DNA of 64,000 bases from Streptomyces sp. NBC_00193 (GTDB lineage Bacteria; Actinomycetota; Actinomycetes; Streptomycetales; Streptomycetaceae): assembly GCF_026342735.1 (NCBI RefSeq), contig NZ_JAPEMM010000001.1, positions 1,426,001 to 1,490,000 on the forward strand, written 5' to 3'. The position numbers and the translations under genes are program-made. Shown in pieces: positions 41,701-49,323 of the stretch; position 1 is the stretch's first letter, and each line of letters starts with the position of its first letter. The notes beneath the pieces were generated by a model. That model did not search any database, was not told the origin of the DNA, and was given only the letters and a program-made list of their open reading frames with translations.

Positions 41701-42181
41701 CCTGGACGAAGGCACGCTGCTGGCCCTGGACCAGGGCTCCGGCCGGGAGGTGTGGCGCAGCGCGCAGGGCGACCCGCCGGAGAGCCTGCTCGTCGCACAC
41801 GGCACGGTGTACGCGGCCTCGCACGCGCCGGTGGGCCGGGACGGCCGGGAGAGCCGGGACGGCCATGACACGGTCCATGCCTTCGACGCGGCGACGGGCG
41901 CGCTGCGCTGGCTGCGCCAGGTGGCCCGGTGCGGTGGTGCGGGGTGCGGGTTCGAACTGCTGGGGCTGCGTCCGGGCGGCCTGTACGTCAAGGTCCCCCA
42001 GGGCGGCCGGCACGGTCTCATCGGTCGCTCCTCGGACCCGTACGTGGCGGTCCTGTCCCCCGCCTCGGGCCGATCGCGCCGGCACTGGGACCACCCGCCG
42101 CTGGCCACGGCCGACGTCCTGCTGGTCGGCGACCACCTCGTCCTCTCCCGCCCGGAGCTGACGGCGTACGGCCTGGCCTAG
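38765..42181 (+). CDS. Serine/threonine protein kinase with helical and PQQ-like beta-propeller domains
   Basis: A 1138-residue PknB-type kinase. The catalytic domain (about 9-270) has GKGGFGEVW, VAVKVL, HRDLKPANL, CDFGIA and the APEQ of the P+1 loop. Residues about 275-375 are a Gly/Asp-rich linker ending in four GREES-type pentapeptides. An alpha-helical region (about 380-660) follows, then a C-terminal beta-propeller (about 690-1130) with repeats such as GATRWTARSDEG, GRVRWWRDLPG and TGEVLWQRPVPD, the PQQ/WD-like ligand- or protein-binding type. No transmembrane helix is visible, so it appears cytosolic, unlike PknB. Downstream genes encode TPM and PspA proteins, suggesting an envelope-stress link. 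Confidence 0.88.
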   Translation: MRVGDELAGRYRLEQRLGKGGFGEVWRAHDTALDRAVAVKVLLETAMADEAVARFRREATIGARLQHPGITVVHDVGQEEGRLFIVMELLAGEDLRSTLSRVPGGLPVPVALELAAQAAEALAAAHERSVIHRDLKPANLFLMPSGRVKICDFGIAHSSDATAGWTVTGRIFGSPPYMAPEQWRGERVDARCDLYALGCVLYALLSGEPPFGEGEVPYVLMRRHIEDLPRSLREAGAVVPPEVERLVRQLLEKDPAARPRSAQAVAAALRALPGESLSGGGAQGGGTLAGGGARDGSLPGDAPRGADGDGTEVGARDGDGFGGIRDADGGIRDGDGDTRGGASEVWGGGGEESGREESGREESGREESGREGVAEVPAGVRAFVRELLVEAEVGLRGLEPGDEARIDVLTVAADAAARFDAELAGRLLGDAEIAAWEGGRGDGARVARLLTRLARATSTRAPARARRLLTDAQQALFTVFGSDREGPLCEVAEELAVVAPGQAARIAADHFADARTDKRLRARVATAVAAADPAEAELQLALIPDAGQRGAATYDMVVAVAPHDVAAALRLSERIGSAGGRLLALCQVARERFAAGDPAGGARAVEQAEEELPRFLEERAAWLREEAAQHAGEGRSDRAERLRKQADALLGGGPGEAADAKADHALASLATARSYRDQDARPPMDAAAAREWADRARSRPDPAQRSLQLALGARLSVGTGRVPWLAEAAADAGSPPPAGIRALGGPDTGAGSRLPGPGPKRRTEPGDRAWHTDARPDAAYAAGAHVVWRSGAEVGCVRAEDGATRWTARSDEGVGPTAPALPGTGPLLVACAADAATVYVEVRREGAPGVRLLAREPRDGRVRWWRDLPGTEPASGAAGSHLPGPRPLRAVGPVLVHGAPGDLTALRAATGEVLWQRPVPDPATRSPAAVGDCLVLADDLRLRALHLPTGRPVWSFQRSRPTARTLHDPRLSGSGLVHLLDEGTLLALDQGSGREVWRSAQGDPPESLLVAHGTVYAASHAPVGRDGRESRDGHDTVHAFDAATGALRWLRQVARCGGAGCGFELLGLRPGGLYVKVPQGGRHGLIGRSSDPYVAVLSPASGRSRRHWDHPPLATADVLLVGDHLVLSRPELTAYGLA
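39815..39874 (+). repeat. Four 15-bp tandem repeats in the kinase linker
   Basis: Four exact copies of GAGGAGTCCGGCCGG (39815, 39830, 39845, 39860) encode EESGR pentapeptides. Perfect identity suggests recent expansion and likely copy-number variation between strains. The Ser residues are possible phosphorylation sites. Confidence 0.9.
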
Positions 42182-42231
42182 AGGCCCGTCGTGGCCCGCA
42201 GTCTCCGGGTGCGAGAGGGCGAAACCGCCCA

Positions 42232-42237
42232 TACTCT
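42232..42237 (+). promoter_or_regulatory. Putative -10 element for leaderless TPM gene
   Basis: TACTCT ends 7 nt before the GTG at 42245, and no ribosome-binding site precedes that codon, consistent with a leaderless transcript. There is no clear -35. Confidence 0.3.
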
Positions 42238-42244
42238 CCCAAAT

Positions 42245-44383
42245 GTGACTCCGCCGAGAAGCAGCACGAAGAGACGCACCACCGCCGAGATATCCGTCCG
42301 GACCGGCCTCGCCCTCGCCGCCGCGCTGCTCGCGCTCTCCGGCTGGGCGACGGCCACCGCTCCGGCGGCCCGGGCCGACGACCCCGTCACCCTGTCCCAG
42401 CAGGGGCAGATCACCGACCGCGTGGGCGCCCTGGGCGACCGCAAGCCCGAGGTCACCGCCGCGCTGGACAAGCTGTACGCCGACCGGAAGGTCCAGCTGT
42501 TCGTCACGTACGTGCGCGACTTCTCCGACCGGTCGGCGCAGAGCTGGGCCGACGCCACCGCCCAGAAGAACGGCCTCGGCCAGAACGACGTCCTGCTGGC
42601 CGTCGCCACCGGGGCCCGGCAGTACGCCTATTCGGCCGATGTCGACTCCGGATTCACCAAGGAGCAGCTCGCGGCGGTCGCGCAGACCGCCATCGAGCCG
42701 GCCCTCAAGCAGAACGACTGGGCGGGCGCCGCGATCGGCGCCGCCAACGGCTACGACGCGGTCCTGGGCGGACAGCCCGTGCCGGTCCCGGCCATCGTCC
42801 CCGGCGAGGCCGACCCGGGAAGCGCCGCGGCGAGCGGCGGCGAGAGCGGCGCCGGGGACTTCGTCCTCCCGGTGGTCGCGGTCGGTGCGGCCGGCGCCCT
42901 CGGGGCGTACGCGTACACCCGCCGCAAGCGCAAGCAGGAGGGCGGCGGCAGCGGCGGCTCGAAGACCACCGGCTGGTCCGGACAGGGGCCCGGCCCCGTG
43001 CCCCTGCCGGAACTGGACGCCAAGGCCAAGGCCCTGCTGGTGGAGACCGACGACGCGATCCGCACCAGCACCGAGGAACTCGGCTTCGCCACCGCACAGT
43101 TCGGCGAGGAGGCGGTGGCGGCCTTCACGCAGGCGGTGGAGTTCGGGAAGGGCGAGCTGACGGCCTCCTTCCGGCTGCGCCAGCAGCTCGACGACGCCTA
43201 CCCGGAGGACGACGCCACCCGACGCCGGATGCTGGACGAGATCGTGGCCCGCTGTACGGAGGCGAGCCGGCGGCTGGACGCCGAGTCGGCGGACTTCGAC
43301 CGGCTGCGGGACCTGGAGAAGAACGCCCCGCAGGCGCTCGCGACCGTGGAGGCACACTTCCGCGACCTGACGGGCCGTACGACCACGGCGGAGGCGACCC
43401 TCACGGCGCTCGGCCGCCAGTACGCGGACTCCGCGGCGGCGCCGGTGGCCTCCAACCCCGAACAGGCCAAGGACAGGCTGCTGTTCGCGACGACCAGCCT
43501 CGGCGAGGCCCGCGCCGCGATCGACGGCGGCGACAACGGCAAGGCCGCCGTGCACGTCCGGGCGGCCGAGGGCGCCGTGGACCAGGCGGCGACCCTGGTC
43601 GACGCGGTGGAGCGGCGGGCGCAGGAGCTGGCGGAGGCGGCCGGGAAGCTGCCGGGCGCGCTCAACGAGACGGACACCGACCTCGCCGACGCGAGCGGGC
43701 TGCTGACCGGCACCGCCGAGGGCACCTCGACCGCCGATCTGCGCGGCCGGATCAGCCGGGCACAGGCCGTACTGGCCGACGTACGGCAGGAGCAGAGCGC
43801 CGGCCGGTACGACCCGCTGGACGCACTGCGCCGCGTGGAGGAGGCCGACGCGGCCCTCGACGAGGCGCTGGCCGGGGCCCGCGAGCGGGAGTCGGGCCGT
43901 CAGCGGGCCGCGGCCCTGCTCGATCAGGCCCTGCTCACGGCCCGCAGCGCGATCGGCGCGGCCACGGACTACATCACCACCAGCCGGGGTGCGATCGGCA
44001 GCGAGGCCCGTACGCGGCTGGCGGAGGCGCAGCGCCACCTGGAGCGGTCCACGTCCCTGGCGGGCTCGGACCCGGCGGGCGCGCTCGCCGAGGCCCAGCA
44101 GGCGGACTCGCTCGCGCGCCAGGCTCAGCAGCTGGCCGAACAGGACGTACGGGGCTACCAGAACCCGTACGGCGGTGGCGGCCGGCAGCAGGGCGGCGGG
44201 ATGGGCGGCGCGGTGCTCGGCGGGATCATCCTCGGCGAGATCCTGGGCGGCGGCCGCGGCGGAGGCGGCTTCGGCGGCGGCTTCGGCGGGGGCGGCGGTT
44301 TCGGCGGGGGCGGCGGACGCGGCCCCGGCTCCTTCGGCGGCGGCGGCACCCGCGGCCGCATGGGCGGCGGCGGCCGCTTCTGA
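42245..44383 (+). CDS. TPM-domain membrane protein
   Basis: A 712-residue protein. A signal peptide (KRRTTAEISVRTGLALAAAL..., cleavage after ARA) is followed by an extracytoplasmic TPM domain (about 50-175; LFVTYVRDFSDRSAQSWADA, GQNDVLLAVATGARQYAY), a transmembrane helix (FVLPVVAVGAAGALGAYAY), and a long cytoplasmic alpha-helical/coiled-coil region of about 380 residues. The tail is Gly-rich (GGGFGGGFGGGGGFGGG). TPM domains occur in thylakoid photosystem-repair factors and in bacterial envelope proteins next to PspA, exactly as here. GTG at 42245 is preferred; a GTG at 42191 is possible. Probably cotranscribed with pspA. Confidence 0.85.
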   Translation: MTPPRSSTKRRTTAEISVRTGLALAAALLALSGWATATAPAARADDPVTLSQQGQITDRVGALGDRKPEVTAALDKLYADRKVQLFVTYVRDFSDRSAQSWADATAQKNGLGQNDVLLAVATGARQYAYSADVDSGFTKEQLAAVAQTAIEPALKQNDWAGAAIGAANGYDAVLGGQPVPVPAIVPGEADPGSAAASGGESGAGDFVLPVVAVGAAGALGAYAYTRRKRKQEGGGSGGSKTTGWSGQGPGPVPLPELDAKAKALLVETDDAIRTSTEELGFATAQFGEEAVAAFTQAVEFGKGELTASFRLRQQLDDAYPEDDATRRRMLDEIVARCTEASRRLDAESADFDRLRDLEKNAPQALATVEAHFRDLTGRTTTAEATLTALGRQYADSAAAPVASNPEQAKDRLLFATTSLGEARAAIDGGDNGKAAVHVRAAEGAVDQAATLVDAVERRAQELAEAAGKLPGALNETDTDLADASGLLTGTAEGTSTADLRGRISRAQAVLADVRQEQSAGRYDPLDALRRVEEADAALDEALAGARERESGRQRAAALLDQALLTARSAIGAATDYITTSRGAIGSEARTRLAEAQRHLERSTSLAGSDPAGALAEAQQADSLARQAQQLAEQDVRGYQNPYGGGGRQQGGGMGGAVLGGIILGEILGGGRGGGGFGGGFGGGGGFGGGGGRGPGSFGGGGTRGRMGGGGRF

Positions 44384-44444
44384 CGCACGCACTCTCCCTC
44401 TTCCCCCCCTCCCTTTCCCCATCCTCCCCAAGGAGACGGACCAC

Positions 44445-45167
44445 ATGAGCAAGCAGAGCATCCTCGGCCGCGTCACCCAGCTCGCCAAGGCCAACATCAA
44501 CTCCCTGCTGGACCAGGCGGAGGACCCGCAGAAGATGCTGGACCAGCTCATCCGCGACTACACGAACAACATCTCCGAGGCGGAGCAGGCCGTCGCCACC
44601 ACCATCGGCAACCTGCGGATGCTGGAGGCGGATTACAAGGAGGACGTGGACGCGGCCGCGGAGTGGGGCGGCAAGGCCCTCGCGGCGAGCAAGAAGGCCG
44701 ACGAGCTGCGGACGTCCGGGTCGGCCGCCGACGCCGACAAGTTCGACAACCTCGCGAAGGTCGCGCTCGGCCGCCAGATGCAGTCGGAGAAGGAGGCGAA
44801 GACGGCCGCGCCGACGATCGCCGCCCAGACCGAGGTGGTCGACAAACTGAAGTCGGGCCTGGACTCGATGAAGACCAAGCTGACGGAGCTGACGGCGAAG
44901 CGCGACGAGCTGGTCTCGCGGGCCAAGACCGCGCAGGCGCAGAACACGATGATGGACGCGGTCAAGAACATCGACGTGATGGACCCCACCAGCGACATCA
45001 ACCGCTTCGAGGAGAAGGTCCGCCGCGAGGAGGCCATGGCCCTGGGCAAGCAGGAACTGGCCGCCTCCTCCCTGGACGCCCAGTTCGAGTCCCTGGACGA
45101 CCTCGGCAAGACCTCGGAGATCGAGGCCCGGCTGGCCGCCCTGAAGGCCGGCAAGGCCGCAGCCTGA
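44445..45167 (+). CDS. PspA/IM30 family protein
   Basis: A 240-residue ESCRT-III-like coiled-coil protein that binds stressed membranes. The N-terminal amphipathic helix (ILGRVTQLAKANINSLLDQA) with the conserved EDPQKMLDQLIRDY starts the family fold, followed by long helices to the C-terminus. AAGGAGACGG precedes the ATG. It lies 61 bp downstream of the TPM gene. Partner function in envelope-stress protection is inferred from family and context. Confidence 0.93.
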   Translation: MSKQSILGRVTQLAKANINSLLDQAEDPQKMLDQLIRDYTNNISEAEQAVATTIGNLRMLEADYKEDVDAAAEWGGKALAASKKADELRTSGSAADADKFDNLAKVALGRQMQSEKEAKTAAPTIAAQTEVVDKLKSGLDSMKTKLTELTAKRDELVSRAKTAQAQNTMMDAVKNIDVMDPTSDINRFEEKVRREEAMALGKQELAASSLDAQFESLDDLGKTSEIEARLAALKAGKAAA

Positions 45168-45184
45168 CGGTCCGGCACGGCGTG

Positions 45185-45213
45185 GCGGGCCGTCCCTTCC
45201 GGGGGCGGCCCGC
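45185..45213. terminator. Bidirectional hairpin between pspA and the HEAT-repeat gene
   Basis: An 8-bp GCGGGCCG/CGGCCCGC stem with further inner G/C pairing lies between the two convergent stops. Confidence 0.6.
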
Positions 45214-45222
45214 ACCCGGTTC

Positions 45223-45882
45223 TCACCAGGGGCTGCGGACCTTGACTCCGAGGGCCCGGACCCGCTCCCGGCCCTGTTCGGGAAGTCTCAGCACCAGGTC
45301 CTCGCCGACGACCCCGTCGCGCTGCCAGATCCCGTAGAGGGATTCCAGGGCCGCCTCGGCGACCTCCGGGTCCTCGTCGGCGGCGGCGCCCATCAGGGAC
45401 TCGACGACGGGCCGGGAGCTCAGTGACCCGACCGCCCGCGCGATCCGGGCCCGGTGCTCCGCCGGGGCCTCCGGGTCGGCGAGCGCGCGCAAGGCGTCCG
45501 CCGTGTCGCGGGAGTCCCCGCAGGGCAGCACGAAGGTCGCGTAGACGAGCTGCGTGGCCAGCAGGATCAGGAACAGGTGCGGTGCGATCAGGAGCAGCGG
45601 CAGCGCCGGAACCAGGACGAGCAGCACCATCCAGCCGCCCCGGATCCGCATCGGGCCGCCGCTCGGCGGCTCGTACCGGCGCCCGGCCAGCGGGACGGTC
45701 GCGAGCATGGTCCCGACGGTCAGGAGCGGCACCGCCAGCAGCACCACCCGCAGCCCCAGCGAGAACACCCCGTCGGCGAACCCCTCGGTGGCGGCCAGCG
45801 CCAGCGCCAATGCCCCCGCACCGACCGCCGCGGTCACCACGTACCGCCACAGCGCGGTCACCAGCCACTTGCTCGTACTCAT
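45223..45882 (-). CDS. Membrane protein with C-terminal HEAT-like repeats
   Basis: A 219-residue protein with four hydrophobic helices in the first 115 residues (YVVTAAVGAGALALALAAT; LGLRVVLLAVPLLTVGTMLA; GWMVLLVLVPALPLLLI; LFLILLATQLVYATFVLP) and a cytoplasmic helical-repeat tail (DTADALRALADPEAPAEHRA; SRPVVESLMGAAADEDPEVA; EAALESLYGIWQRDG). The function is unknown; the tail suggests a protein-binding platform. ACGGGAAG precedes the ATG. It converges on pspA. Confidence 0.75.
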   Translation of the reverse strand: MSTSKWLVTALWRYVVTAAVGAGALALALAATEGFADGVFSLGLRVVLLAVPLLTVGTMLATVPLAGRRYEPPSGGPMRIRGGWMVLLVLVPALPLLLIAPHLFLILLATQLVYATFVLPCGDSRDTADALRALADPEAPAEHRARIARAVGSLSSRPVVESLMGAAADEDPEVAEAALESLYGIWQRDGVVGEDLVLRLPEQGRERVRALGVKVRSPW

Positions 45883-45897
45883 GTGTGCTTCCCGTTC

Positions 45898-45953
45898 GTG
45901 CTCACCCGGCTGTGCTCACCCGGCTGTGCTCATCCAGCTGTGCTCACCCGTAC
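45898..45953. repeat. Four 14-bp tandem repeats
   Basis: Units GTGCTCACCCGGCT at 45898 and 45912, GTGCTCATCCAGCT at 45926 and GTGCTCACCCGTAC at 45940. They occupy the upstream region of the HEAT-repeat gene and run into the last codons of the phosphatase gene. They could bind a regulator or be a replication-slippage product. Confidence 0.8.
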
Positions 45954-48580
45954 ATGCCCAGCAGCTGCTCCGCCGAGAGTTCCGCCACCGACTCCGCCAC
46001 CGCGCCCGGGAGCGGGAGTTCGAACCAGACGGTCTTGCCGCGGTGGGTGCGGCGGGTGCCCCAGCCCGCGGAGAGCAGGCCGACCAGCTGGAGGCCGCGG
46101 CCGCCCTCGTCGGTGTCGCGGGCCCGGCGGCGGCGGGGCTGGACCAGGTTGGCGTCCCAGACCTCGCAGACGAGGGTCCGGTCCAGCAGGAGGCGCAGCC
46201 GGATCTCGCCCTCGCCGTAGCGCAGGGCGTTGGTGACGAGCTCGCTCACGAGGAGTTCCGTGGTGTCGAGCAGTCCCTCCAGGCCCCACGCGGGCAGCTT
46301 CGCCCGGGCCAGCTCGCGGGCCCGGCCCACCGAGCGTGCCTCGCGCGGGAGCTGCCAGTCGCCGACGGCGTCCACCGGAAGGCCCTGGACCCGGGCCATC
46401 AGCAGCGCGATGTCGTCCTCGCCGTGCCGGGTGTCCAGGGTGTTCAGGACGTGGTCGCAGACCTCCTCCAGCGGGCGTGCGGGGTCGGCCAGCGCGTCGC
46501 GCAGGCCCCGTAGGCCCTCCTCCAGGGGGTGGGTGCGGGATTCGACGAGGCCGTCGGTGTAGAGCGCGAGCAGGGCGCCCTCGGGGAGTTCGACCTCGAC
46601 CTCCTCGAAGGGCTCCCCGCCGACGCCGAGCGGCATTCCGGTGGGGATCTCCAGCAGCAGTCCGGGGCGGGGGGTGCCGCCCTCCTCCACCGGTTCCACG
46701 AGCACCGGCGGCATGTGGCCGGCGTTGGCGATGGTGCAGCGCCGGGTGACCGGGTCGTAGACGGCGTAGACGCACGTCGCGAGGTACACCTCCGAGCGGT
46801 CGGCGTCCCGCGAGTGCAGTGCGGCCCGGGAGGCCTGCTGGGAGCCGCCGGGTGCGCCGAGGCCCCGGGCGATCTCGTCCAGCGCGGTCAGCACCTCGGC
46901 CGGTTCCAGGTCGAGCAGCGCGAGGGTCCGTACGGCGGTGCGCAGTTCGCCCATGGCCACGGCGGCCCGCAGTCCGCGGCCCATGACGTCGCCGACGACC
47001 AGCGCCGTGCGGTGCCCCGGCAGTTCGATGACGTCGAACCAGTCGCCGCCGACCTCGGTGGCGGCGTTCCCCGGCAGGTAGCGGCAGGCGATGTCGAGTC
47101 CGGCGGCCTCCGGGTCGCCGGGGGGCAGCAGGCTGCGCTGGAGTATCAGCGCGCGTTCGTGTTCGCGCCGGTAGAGCCGGGCGTTGTCTATGCAGACGGC
47201 GGCCCGCGCGGCGAGCTCCACCGCGACCGCCCGGTCGCGTTCGCCGAAGGGCTCGCTGCCCTTGGTGCGGGAGAACTGCGCGAGTCCGACCACCGTGTCG
47301 TGGGCGACCAGCGGGACGACGAGCGTGGACTGTACGAGGTCCCCGGACTCGGGCCCGCCGCCCTCCACGAGCCGCGGCCGCGCCGTGCGCAGGGCGAACG
47401 CCCCCGGCGAGCCGGCCGGGTAGCGGTGCACCTCCCCTACGGAGACCAGCGCGCCCGGACCCGACAGCGGCGCGTCCGACACGGCCGAGGAGAAGGCCAC
47501 CCGCCGCAGCGGCGCCGAGGGCGCCCGTCCCGGGCCCTGGCCGGGCAGGCTGGGCACGCCGGGGCCCTGCGGGCGGGCGGGGCGGTCGTCGTCGCCGAGC
47601 AGCAGCCCCTGGTAGAGGTCGACGGCGGCCAGGTCGCAGAAACCCGGGACGGTGACGTCGAGGAGTTCGCGGGCGGTGGTCTCCAGGTCGAGGGAGTTGC
47701 CGATGCGGTGTCCGGCCTCGTTCAGCAGGGCCAGGTTGCGCCGGACCCCGGCGGCCTCGCGGGCGGCGAGGTGGCGGCGGGTCACGTCGATGCCGATGCC
47801 GGCGACTCCGATGGGGCGGCCGGTGCCGCCGTGGACCCGGTAGAGGTTGATGGACCAGTGGCGGTTGTCCCGGCTGCCGGGGGCGGCTCCGGTGATCTGG
47901 AGGTCGTTGACCGAGTCCCCGGTCTCCAGGACCCTGCGCAGCGCTTCGGCCATCCGGTCGGCCTCGTGCGCGGGCAGGTAGTCGTGGACGGTGCGGCCGC
48001 GGTGTTCCTCGGCGGCGCCGCCGAAGACGGTGGCGAAGCGGCGGTTGGCCCGCTGCACGGTGAGGTCCGTGCCGAAGAGCAGGAATCCGAAGGGAGATTG
48101 GCCGAATATCGCCTGCGAGGCAGCCAGATCGGATTCGATCCGGCGCAGCGCGCGTACGTCGACCACGACGCAGAGCGCGGCCCGCTCGGCGGTTTCGGTC
48201 TGGGTCGGCATCACATAGATCTCGGCCACCCCGTGCGCACCATCGCCGCCGGGGATCCGGAAGGGGATCAGGCCCGTCCATTCCTTGCCGTCGAGAATCT
48301 CGGCCACCCGGCGGTGTGCGCCGGCGCGCAGCTCCGGGGGCATGAAGGCGTCGACGGGGTCGCGGCCGACGGCCTCGGCCGCGGTCAGCCCGAAGAGTTC
48401 CTCGGCGCGCAGACTCCACTGGTCGATCAGCCCGTCGGGCCCGATCGAGAAGGAAGCGACCTTTATGTAGTCATATATCGAGCCAGGCGGGCTGCTGTGC
48501 CACAGGGAGTCGCGCCAGGTCTCCCCAGACGCTTCCCCGGGCACACGGGCCTGATGTGCCTGTGCAGGTATCTCGCTCAC
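45944..48580 (-). CDS. PAS-PAS-GAF-SpoIIE phosphatase with C-terminal HATPase
   Basis: An 878-residue cytosolic signalling protein. Two PAS domains (about 35-150 and 155-290; FSIGPDGLIDQWSLRAEELF, FLLFGTDLTVQRANRRFATV), a GAF domain (about 300-475), a PP2C/SpoIIE phosphatase domain (about 490-725; VGGDWFDVIELPGHRTALVV, GDVMGRG, NAGHMPPVL, LLALYTDGLVESR, GEDDIALLMAR) and an anti-sigma-type HATPase (about 735-865; TTELLVSELVTNALRYG, DEGGRGLQLV). Such proteins dephosphorylate anti-anti-sigma factors and may also phosphorylate them. GTG at 48580 follows GGAGGGGAC. A stand-alone HATPase lies immediately upstream. Confidence 0.92.
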   Translation of the reverse strand: MSEIPAQAHQARVPGEASGETWRDSLWHSSPPGSIYDYIKVASFSIGPDGLIDQWSLRAEELFGLTAAEAVGRDPVDAFMPPELRAGAHRRVAEILDGKEWTGLIPFRIPGGDGAHGVAEIYVMPTQTETAERAALCVVVDVRALRRIESDLAASQAIFGQSPFGFLLFGTDLTVQRANRRFATVFGGAAEEHRGRTVHDYLPAHEADRMAEALRRVLETGDSVNDLQITGAAPGSRDNRHWSINLYRVHGGTGRPIGVAGIGIDVTRRHLAAREAAGVRRNLALLNEAGHRIGNSLDLETTARELLDVTVPGFCDLAAVDLYQGLLLGDDDRPARPQGPGVPSLPGQGPGRAPSAPLRRVAFSSAVSDAPLSGPGALVSVGEVHRYPAGSPGAFALRTARPRLVEGGGPESGDLVQSTLVVPLVAHDTVVGLAQFSRTKGSEPFGERDRAVAVELAARAAVCIDNARLYRREHERALILQRSLLPPGDPEAAGLDIACRYLPGNAATEVGGDWFDVIELPGHRTALVVGDVMGRGLRAAVAMGELRTAVRTLALLDLEPAEVLTALDEIARGLGAPGGSQQASRAALHSRDADRSEVYLATCVYAVYDPVTRRCTIANAGHMPPVLVEPVEEGGTPRPGLLLEIPTGMPLGVGGEPFEEVEVELPEGALLALYTDGLVESRTHPLEEGLRGLRDALADPARPLEEVCDHVLNTLDTRHGEDDIALLMARVQGLPVDAVGDWQLPREARSVGRARELARAKLPAWGLEGLLDTTELLVSELVTNALRYGEGEIRLRLLLDRTLVCEVWDANLVQPRRRRARDTDEGGRGLQLVGLLSAGWGTRRTHRGKTVWFELPLPGAVAESVAELSAEQLLGMYG

Positions 48581-48729
48581 GCGACCGTCCCCTCCAGCTC
48601 ACCGCAACCGGACCGGCCATGACCGAAGTATTCAGCACCACGGCGCTCTACGACACGGCCTTCGCGATCACAAAAAGATCCCGTTGTTTTCCAGCCAAGC
48701 CGTGTGATCGTCGGCTGCCCCTCACCTTG

Positions 48730-49257
48730 TTACTCACCAGGAAGAGCCAATTCGAACCACACGGTCTTCCCCGACTTCCCGTGCCGGGTCCCCCAGCGCT
48801 GTGCCGACACGGCCACCAGGTGGAGTCCGCGACCCCCCTCGTCGTCGGGTTCGGCGACGCGTTCGCGAGGTGGATCCGGAAGCGGATCCGAAACCTCCAC
48901 GAGAAGTGCCGGACCCGAGGGAGCGTCGGCGACGGCCGGATTACGCCGTACGAGACGGACTCCGATGGGGCCGGAAGCGTACCTCAGGGAGTTGGTGACC
49001 AGCTCGCTGACCAGCAGGACGGTGACGTCGCCGACGGCGTCGAGGCCCCAGTCGCGAAGGGTGCCGCGCACCGCGTGGCGGGCGGTGCGGACGGCACCCG
49101 GTTCGGCGGGAAAGGCCCATTCGGCGCATTCACCGTCAGTGTCGATCACGCCGATCACTTCCCGGGCCGGCTGGCGACCCCAGTCCGGTTCGAGGGGGAA
49201 CAGAACCTCGGGTACACGTACGAGATAGGGATTAATAGCGACATACCCGATATTCAC
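48730..49257 (-). CDS. ATP-binding anti-sigma-factor-like protein (HATPase_c_2)
   Basis: A 175-residue RsbW-like ATPase. The N-box is LLVSELVTNSLRYASG and the G-motifs are VEVSDPLPDPP and DDEGGRGLHLV, closing with GKTVWFELALP. This short form probably binds a sigma or anti-anti-sigma partner; no partner gene is adjacent. The sequence strongly resembles the C-terminal module of the phosphatase 149 bp downstream on the same strand. The GTG at 49257 lacks a good ribosome site; the true start could be internal, near IGVIDTDGE. Confidence 0.85.
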   Translation of the reverse strand: MNIGYVAINPYLVRVPEVLFPLEPDWGRQPAREVIGVIDTDGECAEWAFPAEPGAVRTARHAVRGTLRDWGLDAVGDVTVLLVSELVTNSLRYASGPIGVRLVRRNPAVADAPSGPALLVEVSDPLPDPPRERVAEPDDEGGRGLHLVAVSAQRWGTRHGKSGKTVWFELALPGE

Positions 49258-49323
49258 GGCGTCGTACCACTCGGCCCCCCACGGACCGGCGCACTGTGGC
49301 GCAGACGGCCTAGCGCGTGCGCG

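Noticed and set aside
42191..42244. GTG at 42191 as the start of the TPM gene
   Set aside because: It adds 18 poorly supported residues before the signal peptide; GTG at 42245 leaves a standard signal peptide and fits a leaderless promoter. Not fully excluded.
39569..44551. A 1660-codon open frame antisense to the kinase, TPM and pspA genes
   Set aside because: It is a consequence of extreme third-position GC in the real plus-strand genes. Its translation is low-complexity Arg/Gly/Ala without domains, whereas the sense strand has full kinase, TPM and PspA motifs.
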